DNA from: JBHPHI01 sp042569595
GTDB taxonomy: Bacteria; Patescibacteriota; Microgenomatia; UBA1400; 2-01-FULL-45-11
Assembly (NCBI GenBank): GCA_042569595.1
Contig: JBHPHI010000016.1
Span: 1-22,578, forward strand
DNA: 22,578 bases
Direction of reading: 5' to 3'
A program made the translations under genes and the position numbers. This document shows, one piece after another, positions 11,694 to 21,100 of this stretch; the first letter of the stretch is position 1; each line of letters opens with the position of its first letter. Under the pieces are notes generated by a model, which did no database searches, was not told where the DNA came from, and saw only the letters and a list, made by a program, of their open reading frames with translations.

Positions 11694-13262
11694 TTAATTG
11701 TTCACGTCCTCAAATTTAAATAAGTAATAACCTGTGTCTTCGATCCATTTTTCGTGTCCGGCAAATTTAAAGGTGTTAAACCCTGGTTGCATTGCGTTTG
11801 CAATGGCTGCATAAAATATTGTCCAAAGAGTGCAATTGTAGCCTTCTCCCTCTTGCAGAGCACCTCTTTTTGCTCTGGTCAACCATTCTTTGCCTGGAAT
11901 AGCTGGTATTTGTAGATTGTAGTCAGCTTGTTTTAGGCTTTCTATTAGTTGATCGTAATGATCACCATCATACGCAGATCCTCCAGGGTTTTGACCAGGT
12001 ATTGTGTCGGTGTGATATAGCATGGGATCAGAGTCTCTTCGGTTTGTGTTTAGTTCATAAGATTGTTCTCCTTCGTAGAATGGGTTGTATACGAACACTT
12101 GGTATCTATTGTGACCAATTTTTTCTGGTGGTCTTGTAAGCACTTGAGCGTGGTTTCCCCTCATAGTCCAAACCATAGGTATTGAATATCTGTTGGCAAT
12201 TTCTGTCATTTCTGTAGCGCTTAACCATTTAGTGTCCCATCTTCTTGCGTCTTTCCACTCTTGCGATCCTTTTCTACTAAGCCTGAATCTTTCTTTGGAA
12301 ATAAAATTATCTAATGCTACATTTCTGTTGTGCTTGATTAAGTAGGCCCTTTTTTCTTCTGGCGTATTAACATTGGGAATTCTATCGAACATTTTTTCCA
12401 CAAGATCTACTCTTTCGATGTTGTCTTTGGAAGGATCAAACTCTTCGATATATATAAAATCTTCTTGAGATTCAGTTTCTACCTGATCACTTTCAGGGAG
12501 AATTCTAATCTTTTCAATTATGAAATCTTCTTCATCGTCGAAAACTATTCTAATCTGTTCTTCAGGCTCATGATCTTCTCCAAACTCTATTCGAATATGT
12601 TCTTCAAAATCAATACTTTTTCGATTCATGTTTTCAGGGTCGTTTTCAACACGTTTTTCTAATATAGCCTTTAGTTGGCTTTCTGATTTAGTAAATCTTT
12701 TTAATGAGTCAGAGAACTTCGCTAGCATTGTTAATGAGGTAGATCTGAACATTTGAAGATGGATTGGTTCTTTGGCGATTCTTAATACTTTTGCTGCTTG
12801 CGCAAGAAATGGTTTATGTCTTGGAATTACCCTTTTCCTTTCCGAGATTTTTAATGGACTCTGTCGCCTGATGCTGTCATTGAAAGACTCTGCTTTTGAT
12901 AGGGCATCAGGGTGAGAAGCTATTACTCTATTTCTTTGTTTGATAAGGTGGTTTCTCGTTTTTGATCCTTTTGATTGATTTGAGATTTGTGCAGAAAGCA
13001 GGTGTATTGAGATGTCGCATAAGGCTTTTATTTGTGTTTCGTTGCTACAGTGTTTTAGATCATCTGGTCTTAGTTTGAAATAAGCCTCGTTGAAATCTTT
13101 TTTTGACCACTCTAGGTCATATAGACCCAGCTCGTGTGCCTTGCTTAATATCTTGGTTTTTTTTGTGCTTGTTAGGATTCTTTCGGCAGAATTAGCAAAA
13201 TTTTCAATATCAAAGAGTGGTGAGTTTGAAGTGTTTTCTAGGTTTGGAGGTCTTTTTTCCAT
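11694..13262 (-). CDS. Modular protein: shared N-terminal domain + clan CE (Ulp1/YopJ-like) cysteine peptidase domain, 522 aa
   Basis: Residues 28-190 are the helical domain also found in the broken kinase-like gene. Residues 215-275 are acidic and carry three imperfect copies of E-x-IRI-x-F/L (EHIRIEF, EQIRIVF, EKIRIL). The C-terminal ~190 residues have the order of a clan CE peptidase. KWLSATEMTEIANRY (345-359) resembles the WL-D-x-x-I entry helix of Ulp1. GNHAQVL holds the candidate catalytic His371, VYNP the acidic or amide residue Asn393, LQEGEGYNCTLW the oxyanion Gln470 and nucleophile Cys477. Known members cleave ubiquitin-like isopeptide bonds or acetylate host proteins (YopJ). Asp-Cys-Gly is changed to Asn-Cys-Thr, so activity needs proof. 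ATG 13262 starts five bases after the ATP-grasp gene stop, without a Shine-Dalgarno, suggesting coupling. Confidence 0.7.
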   Translation of the reverse strand: MEKRPPNLENTSNSPLFDIENFANSAERILTSTKKTKILSKAHELGLYDLEWSKKDFNEAYFKLRPDDLKHCSNETQIKALCDISIHLLSAQISNQSKGSKTRNHLIKQRNRVIASHPDALSKAESFNDSIRRQSPLKISERKRVIPRHKPFLAQAAKVLRIAKEPIHLQMFRSTSLTMLAKFSDSLKRFTKSESQLKAILEKRVENDPENMNRKSIDFEEHIRIEFGEDHEPEEQIRIVFDDEEDFIIEKIRILPESDQVETESQEDFIYIEEFDPSKDNIERVDLVEKMFDRIPNVNTPEEKRAYLIKHNRNVALDNFISKERFRLSRKGSQEWKDARRWDTKWLSATEMTEIANRYSIPMVWTMRGNHAQVLTRPPEKIGHNRYQVFVYNPFYEGEQSYELNTNRRDSDPMLYHTDTIPGQNPGGSAYDGDHYDQLIESLKQADYNLQIPAIPGKEWLTRAKRGALQEGEGYNCTLWTIFYAAIANAMQPGFNTFKFAGHEKWIEDTGYYLFKFEDVNN

Positions 13263-13267
13263 AGGGA

Positions 13268-16200
13268 TTAATAGTCAGTTCTGGCAATGAAGTTGGACAT
13301 TGGGTTGGAGCAAGCTGCTCTTCTTTTTTCTTTTTCTTCAGTGTCTAAGAAAACACCTCGGCCGGGCATAGGATTTGCCTCTATTATCCAAACGTTTCCA
13401 TTTACGTCAATTCCCACATCTACACCTATCTCAAGAATTGGTTTTTTGACATGCCTATCCAAGGCTTTTCCAAGAGATGATGCTGCTTTTTCTAGGTCCC
13501 TGATTATCCTTCTAGCCTCATCTTTAGGGAAAATTCCCTCTAATACAGGCCTGACTTTTTCTGCTTTTCCTCCAGTATGTAGGTTGCTGGTGATTGATTT
13601 TTCATCCGCTGCAACTCTGGCTGCCATTCCTGTGATGGTCCAGTTTTTACCATCTGCTTTTTGGGGGAGTATTCTAACGTCAAAGATTTTTCCATCAACA
13701 CGAGCAAGCTCTAGCCCTTGTTGGACTATGTATGTTTTTTTGGTTTTGATTCCAGATTTTTCTATCAATTCCCTTGCTGATTTTGCTGTTCCTTCTACAA
13801 CATCATCTCCTTTGGTGTAGCTAAAGTGATAAGTGTCATCTTTTTTCCATGCTTTTACAATACCCCTACCTTTGGTTCCAAATGCTGGTTTTACATAAAC
13901 TGAATCGTGTCTGGAAAGCATCTGTTCAATCGTTGTGGGACTTTGTAGTTTATTAGATTCTGGAGAGAAGCGGGACAACTCTGGATGTTCTTTTAGGAAT
14001 TCTTGAAATCTATTTTTACTTCCAATTGTTGCGCCGAGATTAATTGGGTTGGCAGGTTCAATTCCTAGATCTACTCTGAGTCTTCTTTTGGCTGCCTTTG
14101 AGCTTCTTCTCTGATCTGTTGTTTTTGAAAAGTGTCTATTCCAATAAATTTCAGGTAGGGGAATCTCCACTTCTTTCCAAGCCACCTTTTTCCAGTTATC
14201 TTCTCCTAGGTTTTGTGGAAAGTAAGCCTTTACGGTATGTGCTGTCCAGTCAATGGTTGTTGGACTAAATGCATATAGAACCCCTCCATTTTTTGAAGAG
14301 TATCTAATATTGTCATATATTTCCTCGGTTGAATCACCAAATGGTTCTCCGCTGACGCCATCTCCAAATTGATCTTGCCTTGCTAGAATTCCCACTACTG
14401 GACCCAAAGATAATCTTTTTGAGTCTTTGTCCCACTTTGAAAGTGGTCTCATATAGCTTGGTGTGTGGACTTGATCAAATACGTTGGGAGAAACCCTCCA
14501 GGAGAATTCTTCATCGTCTCTTTGTTTTTTGCTCTCCGCAACCTTGAGTGTAAAGTCCTTGTGACCAAAAGAAACAACAATCTCATCCCCAACCAACACT
14601 CCTAACTCTCTACGTTTGTTTTCTGGAATATAGAGCCTGTCATCTTTTCTTCCAAATGTTTCTGGGAGAAGTCTTGCTTTTACTGTTTCCTGGCTCACTT
14701 CAGCTGTTATCGTAGACTCGCTTGTTTGATGTGATATTGAAAGTGCGTTTTCAACTAGCACTCTTGTTCTTTTGTTGTTTGTTTTGTGATCATTAAGGTC
14801 TCCAAAAAGCTGACCTGCTTTGTCGTTTCCTTCAATTATGTAGGGAGTGCCGTCTTCTGAGACAACAAAGTCTATAGACAAGTCTCTTATAGGTCCATGT
14901 TGAAGCTCTATTTCTCTTGCAGCTATTAGTGAGAGAGACTCTATTTGTTTTTTAATTAAAGCAGCTTTAGGACCAAATTTTTTCAAGACAGTATCAATTG
15001 CTGCAACCTCACCTCCCGTGCTAATGTTGGAGGTTTTTGAGTTTTCTCCTCCTACTCTGGCAGCCATGCCAATAAATTCTGTTTGACCCCTGCCATTTTG
15101 CTGCACGCAGGTTCTAATATCAAATAATCTGTCATTGTGTTTGGTTGGGACAATGCCAGCTTGGATAATGTAAGATTTGCTTTTTCTTATGGAGGATGTT
15201 TTTTCAAAGATTTCTTCGTAGGTTTTTGCTTTTCCTTCAATTGGATCTTTGCCCTTTTCTTTATTTGAGTATGCATATCCACCTTTTGTTCTTCGAACAA
15301 ATATTATTCCTTTTCCTTGGCTTCCGTCAGATGGTTTTATGTAAAACTCTTCAAAATCTTCTATAAAATCTGGTTCACTTTGAGTAAATTCTGCTGTTTT
15401 TGGGTGATGTCTTTCAAGAGCGCTGTTTGCGGAGAGTGTTTCAGCAAAAACCTTTTTATCTTTTAGTGATAGTGCTCCTTCTTCAGAGTTTACGAGCGTT
15501 ACATCAGGCCTATTTTCAAAAGAGGATCTAACGAGCTTTGCCTGGTCCAACTCTCGACCTCTTCTTACAAAGCTCCTGTCGTAGACTACTGTTGGGACTG
15601 GAGTATTGAATTCCTCCCATATTCTATTTTCAGTATTGTATCTCCATCCTGAAATACTATTACTTTCAGCATCAACGGATTCGGGGGAGAAGACCACAAC
15701 AGAGGCGCCTTTTTCCTGTGCAGCTTTTGTAATTCTTTTAAAATGGGCGGTCTGTGCAATCTGAGGTTTTCCTGACCCTGATGTTGTGATTCTTGACATT
15801 ATTCCAACTAAGGGTCCAACAGTAAGGGTTTTACTTTCTGGGCTGAAGACTGTTTCAACATTAGTTGTTGGGAGTTCTGTTGCAAGATTTGGAGAGAGGC
15901 GAAGAGATTCTGACTCAGCTTGAGCTTTTTCTTTGGAGTTAATTCTTGAAGTTTTTGCTGCTGCCACCCTTACTTTTGTTGTGCCTGTTCCGAACTGTAT
16001 AGAGATTTCATCACCAATTTTTACTCCAGGGTATTTACTTAGTTCTGATTTTGGAATAAATATCCTGTTGTCGTTCCTGGCCAAACCCTCAGGCTTTATA
16101 GTTTTTGCTTTGTTCATTTGCCCTGGTTTTTTCTCCTGAATCTTTTGTAGATAGGATGATAGTTCTTGACTGCTTACCAATGAAACTTCGTGTCTGTTGG

Positions 16201-18154
16201 AGTTTAGTTGGCTAACAACTTCTTGTTTTGTTGGAGTCATTTTTGAATAAGATAGTACAATATTGGGAACATCTGATAAAACAGGGACCCAATCGTCTTG
16301 ATCATCCAATGTGTACGCGACGGCAAACCCATCTTTTGCGTCTATTGTTGAAGGGTGAAGGACGACGGCCTGAACTCCGTGTTCTTGAGAGGCTCTAATG
16401 AGTTTTTTTATTTGATTCTCTCTTTTTGTTCCGGCTATTAACCTACCCTCTTTACTAATAAGATTTGCAGAGGTTAGTATTCCAACAGTAGGCTTCTGCT
16501 CGGAGTTTTTCCCTTCAAGAGTTTCGTGATGTGCTCTTAAGTTTCTTCGGATTACTCTTCCGTGTTTTCTTGATAAGCCAACTAATTCAGATCTTAGAGT
16601 TGAATTTTTTTCCATGGCTCTTGCTAACTGAAGCCAACCATTAAGTGGTTCTTCGTCGATTCCGTGTTTTTTGAATAATTTTATTCTTTCAGCATTAAAA
16701 GTCTCCCATCTTTGAGACATTTGCATTTGAAGGGTAGTGGGGTTCTGATTGACTCCAGTTTCTATCTCCCAATGATTTCTAAAAGCGGAATCAAGAGCTT
16801 GTTTTTGGTGAAGTGCCGAGAATTGTCCAGTTGGGTTTACGTCAAGTGAGCGGATTTCTACAAGTAAATAGTTATTTGACGTGGGGGCGTCAGCTTCCTC
16901 TTGAACTAACTCAATTTCTTCTCCCAACTTCTTTTTTTTGATAGATTTACTGCCAGTTTCTTTTTGCTTTACTTCTCCGCTTGTGTCGATAATTCTGATG
17001 GTTTCCCCATCAGCGTTAACGACTTTTCTTCTAAGTCTTCCTGCAGCAAAACCCCCATACTGAATTCTTTGATCTGAGGCAAATGCCCCTGATAAAACTC
17101 TAGAAAGTCCGTGATATTGAATTTCAGCCTCGTCTGTCCAAATATCTTTTTTAAAGACTGTAGAGGAGTGTAGACTATACCCTTCTTGCTCCCAAGATAG
17201 TTTGCTTTCATCTACGAAATCACCTGCCATTAAGGCCTGGATAACCGTGTTTTGAGCGGTAATAGATTCGGTGGGGTCTGGGGCGACCTCAAATATTTGG
17301 AAGGGTCTTTCTCCTGGGTCTTCAGCAAGATCTAGGAAGGGAAGAATGTGCCAGTCTTTTCTTGAAAACCATGACTTTCTACTTCCTCTTGGTAGCCATT
17401 TATCAACATCTACACCTCTTCGTCTGGCGGGCTCTGACTTGGTTTTTCTTTTAATAACTTCAATTTCAATTCCCTGTGTTTGGTTAAATTTTCTATACTC
17501 TTCATTCCATCTGTGGATTCTAGAATTTACATCTTTAGCTAGTTGTTGAACGAACGCCTTTTCGTTATCAACTTCCGGATTGTTGGATAGGGTTGCAATA
17601 ATGTTCCTTATGAGAGATTTTTTTTGGGAGTGAGTTTCATTTTCATGCTTCTTTTCAAGTTGTCTGATGGCCAACTCTCTTTTCGAGATGTCTATATTGT
17701 TGTCTTGAATAAATTCAAGGTTGACAAAAGCCACTGAGTTAATGGCTCCCATATTTTGTGTTTCAAACCCCTCTTTTACCCCCACCTCATGGACAAACTT
17801 TGCTGAAGTGATGGCCTGAGCAACTTTTTTTGGGTCAACATCTTTTGGGAAGTCTAAAACATTCACATACTCAACAGATCCTCCTAAACCGTGTTCCTTG
17901 TCCCAATCTGGATTAAACTCTCTATGAAGTGCTCCATCAATACCGTTCTGAACATGATCGTGCTGCAGGAAGGCAGTTAAGATTTCGGGATCTTCAAAAT
18001 TGCTAATATATGTTCCAAATTGTTCTGCGATGTGGCCAAGCTTCTTATCTTCGGGAAATAAACCTAGATCGCTGCATCTAGTTCTTAGAAATTTTCTTGT
18101 GGATTCAATATCTGTAGATTTTAAGAGTTCAGTCTGTTGTTTGACTTCAGCCAT
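13268..18154 (-). CDS. Giant protein with tandem YheC/YheD-type ATP-grasp modules, 1,628 aa
   Basis: Residues 1-550 are unrecognised. A partial YheC pre-domain follows (KPTVGILTS 554-562 to ~670, no ATP-grasp). Module 2 (about 690-1125) has the barrel start NRIFIPKSELSKYPGVKIGDE, LRLSPNLA, VGPLVGIMSR, then the ATP-grasp blocks FYIKPSDGSQGKGI (937-950), FDIRTCVQ, GMAARVGG, SNISTGGE, and D1095/E1108/N1110. Module 3 (about 1168-1628) repeats this with YVKPAFGTKGRGI (1420-1432), YIVQQGLELARVDGKIFDVR, SNLHTGGKA, GVDVGID and IIEANPMPGRGVF (D1579, E1592, N1594, R1599). YheC/YheD proteins are known from Bacillus spore coats and are single-module, ~360-450 aa. ATP-grasp enzymes join carboxylates to amines via acyl-phosphates. 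ATG 18154 overlaps the upstream stop (TAATG) with GGAG before it. Confidence 0.85.
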   Translation of the reverse strand: MAEVKQQTELLKSTDIESTRKFLRTRCSDLGLFPEDKKLGHIAEQFGTYISNFEDPEILTAFLQHDHVQNGIDGALHREFNPDWDKEHGLGGSVEYVNVLDFPKDVDPKKVAQAITSAKFVHEVGVKEGFETQNMGAINSVAFVNLEFIQDNNIDISKRELAIRQLEKKHENETHSQKKSLIRNIIATLSNNPEVDNEKAFVQQLAKDVNSRIHRWNEEYRKFNQTQGIEIEVIKRKTKSEPARRRGVDVDKWLPRGSRKSWFSRKDWHILPFLDLAEDPGERPFQIFEVAPDPTESITAQNTVIQALMAGDFVDESKLSWEQEGYSLHSSTVFKKDIWTDEAEIQYHGLSRVLSGAFASDQRIQYGGFAAGRLRRKVVNADGETIRIIDTSGEVKQKETGSKSIKKKKLGEEIELVQEEADAPTSNNYLLVEIRSLDVNPTGQFSALHQKQALDSAFRNHWEIETGVNQNPTTLQMQMSQRWETFNAERIKLFKKHGIDEEPLNGWLQLARAMEKNSTLRSELVGLSRKHGRVIRRNLRAHHETLEGKNSEQKPTVGILTSANLISKEGRLIAGTKRENQIKKLIRASQEHGVQAVVLHPSTIDAKDGFAVAYTLDDQDDWVPVLSDVPNIVLSYSKMTPTKQEVVSQLNSNRHEVSLVSSQELSSYLQKIQEKKPGQMNKAKTIKPEGLARNDNRIFIPKSELSKYPGVKIGDEISIQFGTGTTKVRVAAAKTSRINSKEKAQAESESLRLSPNLATELPTTNVETVFSPESKTLTVGPLVGIMSRITTSGSGKPQIAQTAHFKRITKAAQEKGASVVVFSPESVDAESNSISGWRYNTENRIWEEFNTPVPTVVYDRSFVRRGRELDQAKLVRSSFENRPDVTLVNSEEGALSLKDKKVFAETLSANSALERHHPKTAEFTQSEPDFIEDFEEFYIKPSDGSQGKGIIFVRRTKGGYAYSNKEKGKDPIEGKAKTYEEIFEKTSSIRKSKSYIIQAGIVPTKHNDRLFDIRTCVQQNGRGQTEFIGMAARVGGENSKTSNISTGGEVAAIDTVLKKFGPKAALIKKQIESLSLIAAREIELQHGPIRDLSIDFVVSEDGTPYIIEGNDKAGQLFGDLNDHKTNNKRTRVLVENALSISHQTSESTITAEVSQETVKARLLPETFGRKDDRLYIPENKRRELGVLVGDEIVVSFGHKDFTLKVAESKKQRDDEEFSWRVSPNVFDQVHTPSYMRPLSKWDKDSKRLSLGPVVGILARQDQFGDGVSGEPFGDSTEEIYDNIRYSSKNGGVLYAFSPTTIDWTAHTVKAYFPQNLGEDNWKKVAWKEVEIPLPEIYWNRHFSKTTDQRRSSKAAKRRLRVDLGIEPANPINLGATIGSKNRFQEFLKEHPELSRFSPESNKLQSPTTIEQMLSRHDSVYVKPAFGTKGRGIVKAWKKDDTYHFSYTKGDDVVEGTAKSARELIEKSGIKTKKTYIVQQGLELARVDGKIFDVRILPQKADGKNWTITGMAARVAADEKSITSNLHTGGKAEKVRPVLEGIFPKDEARRIIRDLEKAASSLGKALDRHVKKPILEIGVDVGIDVNGNVWIIEANPMPGRGVFLDTEEKEKRRAACSNPMSNFIARTDY

Positions 18155-21100
18155 TACTTACTCCTGTTTTGAACCAAAGATTCTAGGAAGTCATCAAAGG
18201 CTTCGTCTACTCCTTGCTCTGTTTCGCTTTCATCTTCATTCTTGACAAGATTTTCTTTGCTTTCACCACCCTCAAGATCTTCAAGGGCATCACCTATGCT
18301 GTCATCCTCCTCATCTTCATCTGTGGTTGAGGGCATTGGGATGTTTACTGGAGCTGGAGAAGCGTTTACAGCTGAGCTATTAGTTTCTAGCTCTACCTCT
18401 TTTTCTTTATCCTTGTCTTTTTCAATTTCAACATCTTTCTCTTTTTCAATCTCTAGCTCAACCTCTTTGTCTTTATCTTTTTCGGATTCTTCATCGTCGT
18501 TCGAGGTGTAGTTTGGAATTTGTGCTGGTCCTTGTGTGTCAAATTCAACTTCAGGGGGCAAGACAGCTAGGGGATAAATATCGGGAAAGTCACCTGGAGT
18601 TGGAGGATTCCAGGATAGATCCATGTGACTAAATGTGTCACCAGATCCTTCCAGAGATTGTTCTGTAGTTGAAAAAATAACTTCGTGAGGAGTAAAGCTG
18701 AATGAAGTTTCTACGTCTGGAGAGTCTCCGCCACCCATATATTCAAGCAACCTATCAATATCTTCTCTTGAGAGTTCTGCTATTTGATGTTCACCTCCAA
18801 CATGTCCAATATTGTAGGCGAGTTGTTCTAGCTCAGAAAGACCTTCTCCTGACTCCATTTTTTCTCTGGCTACTGAAACTAACTGACTAAGTCTAAGTAG
18901 GGCGTCTGGTCTTTCTGCAGTGAGAACCACGGGGACTTCCTCGTACCACATGTTGATGGATTGTGGAGCTGAGACAGCACTTAGATTTCCATCAAATGTT
19001 TCAGTAAAATGAACGTTTCTAACTATTCCTTCAGGGATGCCATCTTCTGGCCTAATGCTATATTCGAAGCCATCATGATTTTGCTCGTATGCTCTGAGCA
19101 AATTTTTTATGGCATTGGTCTCTCCATTTGATGGATATTGACCGGTTTCTGCATAAATAGTGTTTCTATAATAATTCCACCAACCACCTCCACCGTCTGG
19201 ACCCTCAGGATCTAGGTCTCCAGCTCTAATGTCTCTAAACCCAGCTGGGATAGCCTCTCCTTCGGTAAGTGTTGTGCCGTTAATGGTGTCTAATACGTCA
19301 GTTTTTATCGAAATGTTGTTTTCTGCTAACTGCTCCATTACTCTTGGGCTTCTAACAAGATCCCCATTGTCTCTGAAAGTCATGTTGTTGACTAAGACCG
19401 AATTGTCTTCTGTTGAGATTAGGTCATATGCACCCTCTATATCTGGATCGGCTATTATTTGAGTTCCTTCAGGCACATAAGCGTTCATTGTGACTACTTG
19501 TCCATCTGGAAGCTCAAATTGGGAAATGCCTTGATCTAGGTCCGCAAGAGTCGTGGGAATGTCTGTTTTGGTTACATCAAATCCTAGGTTTTCTAGAGTG
19601 TCGACTGATTCTTGAGTAAATTGTCCACCACCTGTAAGTGTAAGCTCAATATCGGTTTCAAAGTGTTGATTTTCAGGCTCAACGTGGATGACTATTTGAT
19701 TTTCATCCGGGATGTATTCCCAGTTTTCTCCAGGGAGGGTCATTTCTGTACCGTTTTCTAGTGTTATGAGTTGAGGATCTCCATCTGTTATATCTAGGGT
19801 ATCGCCGTGAATTGTGAGATTGTTTTTAGCAAATTCCGTAGTCCATGTTGCAACGTCTCCAGTTTCTGAGTCTGCAAAGTTGTCTAGGAAAATTTCTCCA
19901 TCCTTATCTAACAAATCTAAGTGGCCATCTCCATCATCAACTATAGAAAATCCCTCTGGAGGCCTAATTTCACGAACGCCACTGTCTGTTGTGATAGTGA
20001 AAGCGTTTTCGATGGATGGGGGAGCGAAGGCGTCTACTTGAGCTTCGTTGACACCGTGAGTTTTTGAAAGTATCCATTGATATGGGGTGAGTGGTCCTGA
20101 GAAGTCTCCGGAATCAATCATTTCTGAAGTTCTTTCAGCATGACCTGCCTCAAGAATAGCTTCTCCAACTAACGCAGCTGTAATTGCTGAAGAAGCGGCT
20201 TTTCCGGTGGATCTTATATTAATGGCTTTATTTATTGCGCGCCTGGCTTGATGAAGAGATGTGTCGTCAATAATGTATTCATCTTCATCTAAAGAGTTTT
20301 TGAGAATTTCTTCGTTGTCTGAAAGTGTGCCAATGACCTTTTTGCCAAATCTTTCGGGCCACCTGGCAATTAGTTTTTCTGCAAATGGCAGGGATGTGGC
20401 TGGCTTGGTGTCTTCTATAGCCTTAACTCTCAAGGAAGTAAGTGCTTCAGTGTATTCGCTGAAGGTCATGTTGTGTAGGACAGAAGAAGCTTCACTTCCA
20501 ACTTGATTTCCAAGGTCTCTTCTAAGATGTGCAATAGCAAGATCTATTTGAGCTCTTTCTTTGGAAATGTTCTCTTTACTAGAGTAGGATATGAGGCCCA
20601 TTCCTTCTGGATTTCCTTTGCTGGAGACGAGTTGCTTTTGTCCATCTGAGACTTCAACATATGCCTTGGCCTTGGTGAGTATTCCAATTGCAGCAAGTGG
20701 ATCATCTGCTGTGTTTGGCTTGAGGGATTGTTCACTGGTTCCTGGATTGTCATAAAGTGCTGATATTTCTTCTAGTAGGTTTCTAGAGGAAACTCTTGGA
20801 ACGTCCTCTGATACTTGATTTAGGAAGTCTATTTCTGACTTTCTTATTCTTAGCTTTTCCCACAATCCACGTCTTTTTCCGGGGCCATCTAAGGCTTCGC
20901 CGCCAGCCTCTCTTCTTCTTAGTTCGGCTCTGGTTTTTCCTTTCATCTTGGATCTCTCTTTTAGGAAGCTAAATCCACCAGCAACTCCTGCCCCAACTAA
21001 GAGCGGCACTATGGTCGGAGCTCCAATTACTGGGGCGATAGGAATAAGGGCAACTGCCGATATTCCGGCTGACCTTATTGCTTTCCTGTACATACTTGAA

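Noticed and set aside
16969..17211. Minus-strand 80-codon frame inside the ATP-grasp gene
   Set aside because: Shadow of the 1,628-codon gene in another frame on the same strand.
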